A stretch of DNA of 37,749 bases from JAVVXB01 sp036651815 (GTDB taxonomy: Bacteria > Bacillota > Clostridia > Christensenellales > CAG-138), in the NCBI GenBank assembly GCA_036651815.1, contig JAVVXB010000030.1:1-37749 (forward strand), written 5' to 3'. This document shows positions 1-7,875 of the stretch, piece after piece. Each line of letters begins with the position of its first letter. Within the stretch, counting starts at the first letter, position 1. The translations under genes and the position numbers were made by a program. The notes under the pieces are model-generated. The model made no database searches and was not told the DNA's origin. It saw only the letters and a program-made list of their open reading frames with translations.

Positions 1-461
1 GTCATTTGCCAGGCGACGGAAGACTTTTGACATTGAAAGTTATTCGACTGTCAATTATCGGAATGAAAGCGAGATAAAAAATAGGACTCAATATCAAACG
101 CTGGCGTACGAGCCATATACGAAGCAACAGCGGGCGCTATTTGCAAAGAGGCAGATGACTCCTTACCGCGGAACGTGGGGGAGGATATGGCGGCGGAAAT
201 TGCGGAAAGAACGAATGCCAAACGTCATACGTTTTAGTGCCTTGATGCGCTGTTGCAACCTTCGGTAAAGTCATCGGAATAGGGATAATCAAAGGCGTTA
301 AGAACGTAGGGTTCACAGTTTTACAGCATGGTGATACCGACATAATACGCAGAAAAAAATCGGCAATGAAGGGATGCATTCTTAATTTGCGTAGACGCTG
401 TTGGACCTCTGTTTTATCCGTATAGCGAAAGTGCAGGAGCATAGGATCGGCTAAGAGGATA
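1..461. other. Left-edge stretch without a supportable gene
   Basis: No intact gene is visible. On the + strand a frame is open from the window edge (base 2) to a TAA at 266-268, giving 88 residues rich in Arg/Lys. A different frame is open from about 85 to a TAG at 232-234 and includes EDMAAEIAERTNAKRHTF, which looks more protein-like. A third short frame continues to about 417. Switching between frames is what a decayed gene or mobile-element tail would look like, but I recognise no family. The minus-strand frame at 137-442 (proline-rich) is probably a shadow. No clear terminator for the leftward RpiR gene is visible here. Confidence 0.3.
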
Positions 462-1328
462 CTAGAGCAATTTCGACGAGACTGCTTTTGTGGTTAACGT
501 CTTATTGTAGCTGCTTTGTTCATAGTTGCGCCGGAAATAGGCATTATACAAAAGATCCGTCCAGAAAATCTGAGATATACGCGCAGAGGTAGAACCGCCT
601 TGCAACGGCCCCTCATTGCTGCCACAGAGAAGGACGATGTCCGCATACTTCGTGCTGGGGGATTTGGCAAATCGTGTGATGACGATGATGGGCACATTGT
701 TTTCTTTTACAATTCGCATAATGTCAAGTGCGTCCTTGTTGCTACCGCCATAGGAATAAATGATTGCGAGATCCTCGCTTCGCATCATGGCGGCAGAAAT
801 TGCCTGAATATGGCTATCCAGCACACATTCAACGTTTGGAATGATACGGATAAACTTGTTCTTCGCGTCCATAGCTGCATTACCGGAAGCGCCATTTCCG
901 AAGAAATGAATTCGTGCAGCTTTTTCGATCATGGAAACCGCTTTCTCTAACATTTCATAATTAATTAGTTCAAAGGTACTGTTCAGGGCATACAATGCAT
1001 CGTTCAGCGTTGACTGGCAAGTGCCCTCCATCGTGTCGGCAGCTTGAACTTCACCGGAATAAACAATTTTAGTTTTGCTGCCAATATTGGAAAGAGCCTG
1101 CGCCAACAAAACCTTGAATTCCTGGTATCCATTCAGGCCGATTGCTTTGCAGAAACGAAAGACCGTCGTGTCGCCAACGCCGCATGCATCGGAAAGGTCA
1201 GTGATAGCCATGTACAAAATTTCGCATGGATGTGCCAGTACATAATCGGCAACCTTAGCCTCGGCCTTTGAAAAGCCCTTATAGTTCAGCTTGATAAAAG
1301 TGTTCAGATCATACGGTGTTGTTGCCAT
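462..1328 (-). CDS. RpiR-family transcriptional regulator (HTH + SIS)
   Basis: A 288-residue transcription factor. Residues about 1-77 form the RpiR winged-helix domain (LSDACGVGDTTVFRFCKAIG is the recognition region). Residues about 120-270 form a sugar-isomerase (SIS) domain that binds a phosphosugar; FGNGASG and YSYGGSNKD are its glycine/serine-rich phosphate-binding segments. The ATG at 1328 is preceded at 4 nt by GGGAGG. A TTG at 1340 would add four residues but lies inside the ribosome binding site, so it is rejected. The gene lies 37 bp downstream of nanE and is probably co-transcribed with it. By analogy with Firmicute NanR-type RpiR proteins it likely senses an amino-sugar phosphate and controls the divergent operon. 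Family assignment is firm; the effector is inferred. Confidence 0.93.
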   Translation of the reverse strand: MATTPYDLNTFIKLNYKGFSKAEAKVADYVLAHPCEILYMAITDLSDACGVGDTTVFRFCKAIGLNGYQEFKVLLAQALSNIGSKTKIVYSGEVQAADTMEGTCQSTLNDALYALNSTFELINYEMLEKAVSMIEKAARIHFFGNGASGNAAMDAKNKFIRIIPNVECVLDSHIQAISAAMMRSEDLAIIYSYGGSNKDALDIMRIVKENNVPIIVITRFAKSPSTKYADIVLLCGSNEGPLQGGSTSARISQIFWTDLLYNAYFRRNYEQSSYNKTLTTKAVSSKLL

Positions 1329-1365
1329 GTGCCCTCCCAAATTTGTAATGTTTAGTACAGCACGA

Positions 1366-2106
1366 TCAGGAATTGTTCGCGCTAGATGTCATCTGAACGG
1401 ATTGTAGATGTTTCCATGCAAGGAGCGCCTCCTGATACCGTTGTGTGATTTCCATTGGACGAGTAATAGCTGTGCCGACCACTGCCGTCCAAGCGCCTGA
1501 TTGAAAGACCTGTACCAACTGTTCTGGGGTCCAAATGCCGCCTTCGGCAATAACCGGTAAGTCGAGCGTAGACGACATTTCACGAATCATCGTAAGATTC
1601 GGCAGGGGCGTGTTTTTCGTTTCATTTGTGTATCCGCTCAAAGTTGAGCCGACACAATCAAATCCAATTCTCTGCGCGTTAACGGCATCTGCCAAAGTGG
1701 AGCAGTCGGCCATAAAAACCGTGTCCGGATACTTGCTGCGTAGGGGCATAAAAAACGCTTCCAACGGTTTGCCGCCTGGACGCGGACGGTTGGTGGCATC
1801 GATGGCAATGATATCTACATGCGCCTCAACAAGCGCATCGACCTCTGCCGCTGTAGGGGTGATGAATACAGGGCAATCCGGATAATCCTTTTTGATAATG
1901 CCAATAATGGGCAGATCAACCTGTGTGCGGATTGCGCGGATATCTTCTACCGTATTGGCACGGATACCGATGGCTCCGCCGCGCTGGGCGGCCAAAGCCA
2001 TTTTTGACATAATCTCCGAACCATGTAACGGCTCGTATGGAAGCGCTTGGCAGGAAACAATCAAACCACCCTTGATTGCATTCAACACAGGCCTACTACT
2101 CTTCAT
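1366..2106 (-). CDS. nanE: N-acetylmannosamine-6-phosphate 2-epimerase NanE
   Basis: 246 residues, the normal size for NanE, a cytosolic (beta/alpha)8 barrel that converts N-acetylmannosamine-6-phosphate to N-acetylglucosamine-6-phosphate in sialic-acid catabolism. Visible family motifs are KGGLIVSCQALPYEPL at the N terminus, IGIIKKDYPD (residues 68-77, holding the catalytic lysine), FMADCSTLADA, and VIAEGGIWTPEQ with the catalytic glutamate followed by the phosphate-binding GTAITRP. The ATG at 2106 has AAAGGCGG 7 nt upstream. It is the first gene of a leftward unit with the RpiR regulator and diverges from the lyase at 2650. This is the strongest evidence that the region handles sialic acid or ManNAc. 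Confidence 0.95.
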   Translation of the reverse strand: MKSSRPVLNAIKGGLIVSCQALPYEPLHGSEIMSKMALAAQRGGAIGIRANTVEDIRAIRTQVDLPIIGIIKKDYPDCPVFITPTAAEVDALVEAHVDIIAIDATNRPRPGGKPLEAFFMPLRSKYPDTVFMADCSTLADAVNAQRIGFDCVGSTLSGYTNETKNTPLPNLTMIREMSSTLDLPVIAEGGIWTPEQLVQVFQSGAWTAVVGTAITRPMEITQRYQEALLAWKHLQSVQMTSSANNS

Positions 2107-2493
2107 TCAATTACCGCCTTTCTAATACAATCGTTGTTCAACATAAGCGTAAAGACAATTATCAGCATTTTAAAAGTACTCCTATATACTCTGGTGCAAA
2201 ACCGATTGCGTACGCGCATCCGTTGTCGTGCTGGGGTGGCACGGTCCGTCATCCATGCCGCTTCCAAAGTGGATGCCGAACGACATTCACAAGGTGGCGT
2301 GCATGTCGGAATCCTTCAAATGAATCAGTGCCGAACCAGGAAAAGAACCGTGCAAACAACGGATTTTTATTTCCGAAAACCTTTCACAGATTGACTGAAA
2401 AGCTAAAATCATCAAGTAATGCGGCCTGTTTTCCAGAGCTCTAACTCATATCATAGTTTCATTCTACACTCCTTATCTTAGAAATTCAATTGC

Positions 2494-2522
2494 CTGAAAG
2501 GAAAAATAAAATATATTTTCAG
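2494..2522. promoter_or_regulatory. Candidate regulator operator (AT-rich dyad)
   Basis: CTGAAA (2494-2499) and TTTCAG (2517-2522) form an inverted repeat enclosing the perfect 12-bp palindrome AAAATATATTTT at 2508-2519. It lies just upstream of the rightward -35 element. A second weaker dyad, GAAA-ATTC-TTTC (2530-2541), overlaps that -35 element. Position and symmetry fit binding by the divergently encoded RpiR dimer; the link is inference. Confidence 0.45.
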
Positions 2523-2527
2523 AAGTA

Positions 2528-2556
2528 TTGAAAATTCTTTCCACACGTGTTAGGAT
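2528..2556 (+). promoter_or_regulatory. Sigma-A type promoter of the rightward catabolic operon
   Basis: TTGAAA (2528-2533), a 17-bp spacer and TAGGAT (2551-2556) lie about 95 bp before the lyase start. The transcription start would be near 2563, so the cre site at 2609 lies within the transcribed leader. Confidence 0.6.
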
Positions 2557-2608
2557 GAATTTGATCAATTGCTTTACGGACATTCGGCCGTAACGAGAGT
2601 CTCTCATA

Positions 2609-2623
2609 TTGCAAACGAAAGCA
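2609..2623 (+). promoter_or_regulatory. Catabolite-responsive element (cre, CcpA site)
   Basis: TTGCAAACGAAAGCA matches the published consensus WTGNAANCGNWNNCW at every constrained position. It lies about 53 bp downstream of the -10 element and 27 bp before the lyase start, a roadblock position for CcpA/HPr-Ser-P repression. This implies the operon is switched off when preferred sugars are present. Confidence 0.65.
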
Positions 2624-2649
2624 ACAACATGAATGGAGGAATGGAAACT

Positions 2650-3588
2650 ATGAAACCTGCAGAACTGAAGGAAGCGCTGAAGGGTATCTGCGCAATTGCC
2701 GTCACGCCCATGAAGGGAAACTATGACATCGATTATGATGGCATGCAGAATCACATTCGCTTTTTGATGGGCAAGGGCATTACTGCGGCAAACAGGTGCA
2801 CGTTGGTTGTCGGTGGTAGCACCGGAGAGTGCGGTGCCATGACCATCAGCGAACGTAAAAAATTAATCGAGGTCGCGGTGGAAGCGGCAGGAGATCAACT
2901 GCCGATTATCGCGGGGTGTAACCATTCCAATTATTTGGATGTCATCGATCTCATGCAGAGTGCAGAACGTGCAGGCGCGGCCGGCATTATGGCGGTGTCG
3001 CCCTATTACTACGTTCCCACGAATGAAGCAGTGGTTCGTTTTTACACCGAAATTGCGAAGCATACAAACTTAGGCATTTTATTGTACAACAATACCGAAG
3101 TAACGCATAAGGACATTCCCGCTGAGGTAATGGCAGAACTGGCAAAGATTTCCAACGTGGTGGGTATTAAGGAATGCACGCCTAATTTTCCGAAAATGGA
3201 GCGCGTTGTCCGCATGGTAGGAAAGAACATGACCATTATCAATGGACACGGCGAGTTCCTTGAACCGTTTGCGGCGGTTGCCGGTACGGAAGGCTTCATT
3301 TCAAGCACCAGCAATTTTGCTCCCGAAATTGCACTGGCAATTTACAAAGCTCGTTCCACTGGCGATTTTATCGGCGCAAAGAAGCTGCGTGATCGTCTGT
3401 CTCCGTATTTGGATCTGGCTGCGGTTGAGTCTGCTACCGGCGGAGAACCCGTCGTTTTAGCGATCTTAAAGCGCGCAGCTGATCTTGTTGGTTCCTATGC
3501 AGGCCCAGGCCGTATTCCGCTGCCGCCCATCACACCCGAATTGGATGCTCGCATTAAGAAGATGCTGAAGGATGTTGGATTGGTCTGA
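2650..3588 (+). CDS. NanA/DapA-family class I lyase (probable N-acetylneuraminate lyase)
   Basis: 312-residue TIM-barrel aldolase of the DHDPS/N-acetylneuraminate-lyase family, which uses a lysine Schiff base with a pyruvate-type keto acid. GGSTGE (55-60) is the carboxylate-binding loop, in the GST form typical of neuraminate lyases. Tyr146 in LLYNN and Lys174 in VGIKECT are the catalytic pair, 28 residues apart as Tyr137/Lys165 are in E. coli NanA. The ATG at 2650 lies 10 nt after GGAGG; an ATG at 2641 is too close. The nanE neighbour favours sialic-acid cleavage to ManNAc and pyruvate. The segment after the tyrosine (NTEVTHKDIP) is unlike textbook NanA, so another 2-keto acid substrate is possible. 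Confidence 0.85.
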   Translation: MKPAELKEALKGICAIAVTPMKGNYDIDYDGMQNHIRFLMGKGITAANRCTLVVGGSTGECGAMTISERKKLIEVAVEAAGDQLPIIAGCNHSNYLDVIDLMQSAERAGAAGIMAVSPYYYVPTNEAVVRFYTEIAKHTNLGILLYNNTEVTHKDIPAEVMAELAKISNVVGIKECTPNFPKMERVVRMVGKNMTIINGHGEFLEPFAAVAGTEGFISSTSNFAPEIALAIYKARSTGDFIGAKKLRDRLSPYLDLAAVESATGGEPVVLAILKRAADLVGSYAGPGRIPLPPITPELDARIKKMLKDVGLV

Positions 3589-3689
3589 TCAGCGAATCAG
3601 CAACAACTGGTTTGTCGGCAGATTCGTCGCCGTCACCGAACGTGTGGCGTTTCAATCAAGAAGAACTGGCCACGAATGGAGGACCTATC

Positions 3690-4484
3690 ATGGCATTTTC
3701 ACTGGGCGTGGTTTTAGAGTCGTTTGAGATGGGTAGGGATGAAGCGCTTGCCAAGGCGGCGGAGCTGGGACTGGATGGTGTGCAGATGTATGCGATATCC
3801 GGCGTGAATGCTCCTGAAAATATGACAAGTGCAGATCGCAGAGCGCTGGTTGCACAGATGCGCTCACACACGCTGGTTTTTTCCGCACTCTGCGGCGATC
3901 TTATGCAAGGGGGCTTCGGCGACCGGGAAAAGAATAAGATGCTCGTAGAAAAATCCAAAAGCATTGTTGATTTGGCACTGGATTTGGAGACAAGAATCGT
4001 GACGACGCATATTGGCGTTGTCCCCGAGGATCAAAACTGCGAGAAATACAGAGTTATGCAGGATGCTTGCGGCGTGCTGTGCCGTTATGCAGAAAGCAAA
4101 GGTGCGCGGTTTGCGGTGGAAACAGGGCCTGAGACGGCTGAATCCCTGAAGCAGTTTTTGGATTCGCTCGGAGGTACGGGAATTGCCGTAAACCTAGATC
4201 CTGCCAACCTAGTTATGGCTAGGGGAGAGGATCCTGTTCGTGCGGTGTACACGCTGCGTAATTACATTGTGCATACACACGCCAAGGATGGCGTAATGGG
4301 GGCACGCGGGCAGGATGTGCCGCTTGGAACGGGACAAGTTCATTTCGACGCATATCTAGCAGCTCTCAATGATATTGGGTATAACGGGTTTCTCACGATT
4401 GAACGTGAGCATGGCAATAATCGCATAGGCGATGTCACAGATGCAATTTCGTTTTTACGCGAAAAAGCCGTTGCAATTCTTTAG
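3690..4484 (+). CDS. Sugar phosphate isomerase/epimerase family TIM barrel
   Basis: 264 residues of the xylose-isomerase-like TIM-barrel (AP endonuclease 2) superfamily, metal-dependent enzymes that isomerise or epimerise sugars. Likely metal ligands are the Glu of FAVETGPE, the Asp of AVNLDPANL, the His of IVHTHAKDG and the Glu of LTIEREHG, the usual E-D-H-E set. The ATG at 3690 lies 6 nt after GGAGGA; the upstream in-frame extension to TTG 3612 has no good ribosome binding site. It lies 101 bp after the lyase and is presumably co-transcribed. The substrate cannot be named; an epimerase of an N-acyl amino sugar or inosose-like compound would fit. Confidence 0.85.
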   Translation: MAFSLGVVLESFEMGRDEALAKAAELGLDGVQMYAISGVNAPENMTSADRRALVAQMRSHTLVFSALCGDLMQGGFGDREKNKMLVEKSKSIVDLALDLETRIVTTHIGVVPEDQNCEKYRVMQDACGVLCRYAESKGARFAVETGPETAESLKQFLDSLGGTGIAVNLDPANLVMARGEDPVRAVYTLRNYIVHTHAKDGVMGARGQDVPLGTGQVHFDAYLAALNDIGYNGFLTIEREHGNNRIGDVTDAISFLREKAVAIL

Positions 4485-4558
4485 CTTAAGGGCGGTCAGC
4501 AGACGGCAAAGCATATGGATCATTTCAGACAAAGGAACTAAATTAATGGAGGTAAATT

Positions 4559-5917
4559 ATGAATCAAAAAATTAGAACGCTTGTTTCCTTGCTTCTGGTA
4601 ATTGCCACGATTCTTTCATTAGGTGCCTGCGTGAAGACAACTCCGAATGCAACTTCAGGGGAAAATCTTGCCTCTGAAACAACGACGGACGGCAAAGCGC
4701 CTGTAAAAAACGGTGAAAAGCAAAAGGTTTCCGTGCTATGTCCTGGTGATGAAGCCAAAACACGCTCCCTTATGGTTCCGTTGATTGAGAAATTCCAAAG
4801 TGAAAACCCGGATATGAAAGTGGAAATCATTTATAAAGGTTGGGGCGATTGGATCGCAACCTATGCTTCCATGTTTCAGGCCGGCACCCAGCCAGATGTT
4901 ATTATGTGGTGGGGCAAATCACTGAAAGACGAGTATGTAGCCGGGAAATTTGTACCCCTCAATGACTATGTTGATCCCGCCGTTGTTGCTGAGATTCCCA
5001 AGAACATGCTCGACGCAGTTACGGTTGATGGAAACCAGTATCTTCTTCCGGTTGATTCAAGCGGTTTCTTGCTGTATTATCGGCGCGATATTTTTGAGCA
5101 GGCTGGACTTGATCCCAATTCACCTCCGAAGACCTGGGACGAGCTGCTCCATGCTTGCGAACAGATCGCGGCGAAAACGGAGGTTTATCCGCTGGCTTTG
5201 CCTGGCAAGTGTGGTACGGAAGCCCTTCATGAGCTGATTGCTACCTTCATCAGTCAAAGCACGGGCCAACCGATGTTAGACGAAAATAACCGCATCTGTT
5301 TCAACAATGCGGAAGGACTTGCCGCACTCGACTTTGTGATGAAGCTCATGCCATATGCGGATCCGAAGAGCACTGAGTATGCAAGAGGCGATACGCGTCA
5401 GCTCTTTATCGATGGCAAGGCAGCCATGACGCTGGGCGATGGCGTTTGGGCTGTGCCTGGCCTCCAGAAGACATTTGGAAATAATCTGAACGAAACCGTT
5501 GCAGGCATTGCACCGCCGCCTGCCGGACCCGCTGGAAAGTATAACGTTGTTGGCGTAAATGGCTGGGTTATTGCGCAGAAGGATAATGCCGAAGCGGCAG
5601 GCCGTCTGATCAAGTTCCTGTATAGCCCTGAAGCGCTGTTTGCGTATCACAGCATTTATGGCTCTACACCTTATTTACAGTATGAGTTCGACCAGGAGAC
5701 GTTCAGCTATGATTTCTGGAAGGTTGCGCAGGAAGCTACCTTTGAATACAATGGCGTTCTGGGTATTGGCAAATACCATCCCGTTGGATCCGGCATCTAC
5801 GCACCGCTTGAACCCATATGGTCTGAGATGATAATGGGGAGCATTTCTACGGAGGAAGCGCTGCAGAAGATTGTCAAAGAAATTGACGGTATCAATGGCC
5901 GTTATGGCATTGAATAA
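4559..5917 (+). CDS. Sugar ABC transporter substrate-binding lipoprotein (CUT1)
   Basis: 452-residue extracytoplasmic solute-binding protein of the MalE/UgpB type. A short positive N-region and hydrophobic core end in the lipobox LGAC with Cys24, so the mature protein is lipid-anchored outside the membrane. A Ser/Thr/Asn-rich linker follows. Family segments include VIIYKGWGDW-like and GTQPDVIMWWGKSL in the first lobe and GVNGWVIAQ in the C-terminal half. TGGAGG lies 7 nt before the ATG. It is followed by two hairpins and then two permeases. With nanE and the lyase nearby, sialic acid or a related amino sugar is the likely ligand, comparable to the pneumococcal SatABC system. Confidence 0.92.
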   Translation: MNQKIRTLVSLLLVIATILSLGACVKTTPNATSGENLASETTTDGKAPVKNGEKQKVSVLCPGDEAKTRSLMVPLIEKFQSENPDMKVEIIYKGWGDWIATYASMFQAGTQPDVIMWWGKSLKDEYVAGKFVPLNDYVDPAVVAEIPKNMLDAVTVDGNQYLLPVDSSGFLLYYRRDIFEQAGLDPNSPPKTWDELLHACEQIAAKTEVYPLALPGKCGTEALHELIATFISQSTGQPMLDENNRICFNNAEGLAALDFVMKLMPYADPKSTEYARGDTRQLFIDGKAAMTLGDGVWAVPGLQKTFGNNLNETVAGIAPPPAGPAGKYNVVGVNGWVIAQKDNAEAAGRLIKFLYSPEALFAYHSIYGSTPYLQYEFDQETFSYDFWKVAQEATFEYNGVLGIGKYHPVGSGIYAPLEPIWSEMIMGSISTEEALQKIVKEIDGINGRYGIE

Positions 5918-5947
5918 TTGAGCACATGTCCTGCGGATGAGATGGAA

Positions 5948-5963
5948 ACTGCCTTCAGGCAGT
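5948..5963 (+). other. Small hairpin after the binding-protein gene
   Basis: ACTGCC-TTCA-GGCAGT, a 6-bp stem with a 4-base loop, 31 bp after the binding-protein stop. No U-tract follows. It may help protect the 3' end of a processed binding-protein message. Confidence 0.4.
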
Positions 5964-6018
5964 GGTGAGTCCTCCTTGTATCATGCCGATTGGTTCGCGG
6001 GAATTGAGTGGAGACAGT

Positions 6019-6043
6019 CGCCGCTCCGATAATCGGAGCGGCG
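6019..6043 (+). other. Strong intercistronic hairpin between binding protein and permeases
   Basis: A perfect 11-bp GC-rich stem (CGCCGCTCCGA / TCGGAGCGGCG) with the three-base loop TAA. There is no downstream U-run, so it is not a canonical terminator. Position and form match hairpins that stabilise an upstream binding-protein mRNA segment or reduce read-through into permease genes. Confidence 0.65.
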
Positions 6044-6123
6044 GCAAGTACCTCTTACAGACGGAAAAAATTTCGCCGTGCAGAAAAATGAGATTTTTAC
6101 GGGTATAGGAAAGGTGTGGCAAG

Positions 6124-6981
6124 GTGAACAGACTAAAGAAAAAATTTATGTTGTTTTTGATACCGCTTCTGGTATTTCAAGTGTTGGTATATGCCATACC
6201 GATCGGCTCTACAATATGCTCTGCGTTTACTAACACAGTCGGCCCTACTGCGGGGCAGTTTACGATGACCGGTAACTTCAAGCGTGTGGCGGACGATTTG
6301 CTACCAATTATACTACGCACCTTGGTATGGACGTTTGGATCCATACTGCCGGCAATGGTCATTGGCCTAGGTGCAGCGTATTTTTTTAGACGAAAGTTCT
6401 TTGGGCAGAAGCTGTGCATCAGCATATGTCTGATTCCTTATACAATTCCACTCATCATTGTTGCGGCTTGCTGGTATTTCATGTTTCAACCCAATTTTGG
6501 TCTACTCAATACTATTTTTCAGAAGTTGAACATCACACAAGAATCGTTTCAGTTTTTCACAAAAGATCGGGCGATGATCTCCGTTATCATTGCACGCATC
6601 TGGCGTTCCATGCCGTTTGCATTCCTGTCCTTCTATGCGGCCATTCGAGAGATTCCACAGGAGCATTACGAGGCGGCCTCAATTGACGGCGCCGGGGAAT
6701 GGAAACAGTTCTTATATATTACGCTGCCACAGCTCCGCCCAGTTGCGCTGTCAACGGGTATTATTCTTACTGTTTGGACATTTCTGGTGTTTGATATTAT
6801 CAGCGCACTGACGGGTGGCGGGCCTGGGACGACAACGACGATACTGCCCATTGCCATCTACCGGGAAATGTTTGCAATGCATGATGCCGGTGCTGCCAGC
6901 GCACTGTCGTTGATTTCAATTACAATTATGAGCATATTGACTGTGCTGTACTGGAGATTCATGGAAAGGGAGAATACGTGA
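6124..6981 (+). CDS. Sugar ABC transporter permease (MalF/UgpA type)
   Basis: 285-residue inner-membrane permease with about six hydrophobic segments, the first at residues 8-30. The cytoplasmic EAA loop YEAASIDGAGEWKQFLYITLP contacts the ATPase. It starts at GTG 6124 with GGAAAGG about 9 nt upstream, and the reading frame begins exactly there (MNRLKKKFMLF). It pairs with the next permease through an overlapping stop/start. No ATP-binding subunit is encoded in this operon, so a shared MsmK/UgpC-type ATPase from elsewhere is required (inference from the CUT1 family). Confidence 0.9.
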   Translation: MNRLKKKFMLFLIPLLVFQVLVYAIPIGSTICSAFTNTVGPTAGQFTMTGNFKRVADDLLPIILRTLVWTFGSILPAMVIGLGAAYFFRRKFFGQKLCISICLIPYTIPLIIVAACWYFMFQPNFGLLNTIFQKLNITQESFQFFTKDRAMISVIIARIWRSMPFAFLSFYAAIREIPQEHYEAASIDGAGEWKQFLYITLPQLRPVALSTGIILTVWTFLVFDIISALTGGGPGTTTTILPIAIYREMFAMHDAGAASALSLISITIMSILTVLYWRFMERENT

Positions 6982-7802
6982 TGATTAAAAAAAGCGTACG
7001 TTTCAAGGTGCTGTATGTCCTGGGTGGAGCATTTATTCTATTTTTTAGCATAGCACCTGTTTACTCGGCCATCGTGGTCTCTCTCACGCCGGCTTCCCAC
7101 TCGTTGGATCCAATTTCCATCCCGCGATTTTTTGAAACGGCTAACTTCGTGAATGTAATGCAATATATTCTACGGCCAATGCTAAACAGCTTTTTCTATG
7201 CGATCGTTACGACCGTTATTGTTCTAGTCATTTCCATTCCATCGGCTTATGTACTGTCACGGTTTCGGTTTAAGGGCAGACAAGCGTTCCGTTTCGTGTT
7301 GCTATTTACGCAAATGCTGGCTGGTGTTGTGCTTATGCCGGCGGTTTATTCCATTTTTGTTCGGTTAGGTCTTGTAAATTCCGTACCCGCGTTGATATTC
7401 ATTTTTGTCGGGGTGAGTCTGTCGCTCTCTGTTTGGCTACTGTTTGGCTTTCTGGCAAGCGTTCCGGTGGAGATCGAAGAAGCGGCAATCATTGATGGCG
7501 CTGGAAGGTTTCGGCTTCTGTACGGTATTGTTGTACCGATTATTAAACCGGGTATTGCCGTCAGCGCAATTTTCACATTTGTTGGTACTTACAACGAATT
7601 TGTTATTCCGCTATTTTTAATGAACGACGCATCGCACGGAACCGTTACGATGACGCTCAATAGTTTTATGACCGCCATCACAATCGACTGGAACCTACTT
7701 GCTGCTGGGTCGATTATCGGCATGCTTCCGCCGCTACTGATTTTCTTGATTTTCCAGAAGTATATCATTGGCGGAGCTGCCGCCGGTGCAATCAAGGGCT
7801 GA
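6981..7802 (+). CDS. Sugar ABC transporter permease (MalG/UgpE type)
   Basis: 273-residue partner permease. The N-terminal hydrophobic segment and APVYSAIVVSLTP are typical of MalG proteins, and the EAA loop is EEAAIIDGAGRFRLLYGIVVP. The ATG at 6981 overlaps the TGA of the upstream permease (TGATG); a GTG at 6978 is a possible alternative adding one residue. AAAGGGAG lies about 8 nt upstream within the preceding gene. Translational coupling of the two permeases fits their heterodimeric channel. Confidence 0.9.
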   Translation: MIKKSVRFKVLYVLGGAFILFFSIAPVYSAIVVSLTPASHSLDPISIPRFFETANFVNVMQYILRPMLNSFFYAIVTTVIVLVISIPSAYVLSRFRFKGRQAFRFVLLFTQMLAGVVLMPAVYSIFVRLGLVNSVPALIFIFVGVSLSLSVWLLFGFLASVPVEIEEAAIIDGAGRFRLLYGIVVPIIKPGIAVSAIFTFVGTYNEFVIPLFLMNDASHGTVTMTLNSFMTAITIDWNLLAAGSIIGMLPPLLIFLIFQKYIIGGAAAGAIKG

Positions 7803-7875
7803 ACCAGCTGTTTCTATACAAATTCTAGCAGATGTTAAACGCAATATATGATGCATGCGAAACAGGAGGAGGATA

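Larger units (their letters stand above)
2107..2649. promoter_or_regulatory. Divergent control region between nanE and the lyase operon
   Basis: About 540 bp with no supportable gene. The right half (2490-2640) is AT-rich and carries the operator-like dyads, the rightward promoter and the cre site listed separately. The left half (2200-2400) has mixed composition. Overlapping + strand frames occur there (for example 2076-2444) but have no coding-like composition or ribosome binding site, and I found no recognisable decayed gene. The leftward nanE promoter must lie just right of 2106, but I see no convincing -35/-10 pair. Confidence 0.6.

Noticed and set aside
137..442. Minus-strand 101-codon open frame at the left edge
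   Set aside because: Proline-rich low-quality composition, no ribosome binding site, and it opposes better-looking + strand fragments.
1329..1340. TTG at 1340 as start of the RpiR gene
   Set aside because: It lies within the GGGAGG ribosome binding site; ATG 1328 gives the normal family N terminus.
2076..2444. Overlapping + strand frames in the divergent control region
   Set aside because: No ribosome binding site and no family resemblance; cysteine/arginine-rich chance-like composition. Better read as regulatory DNA.
6019..6043. Rho-independent terminator between binding protein and permeases
   Set aside because: The stem is strong but no U-tract follows, and the downstream permeases clearly belong to the same transporter.
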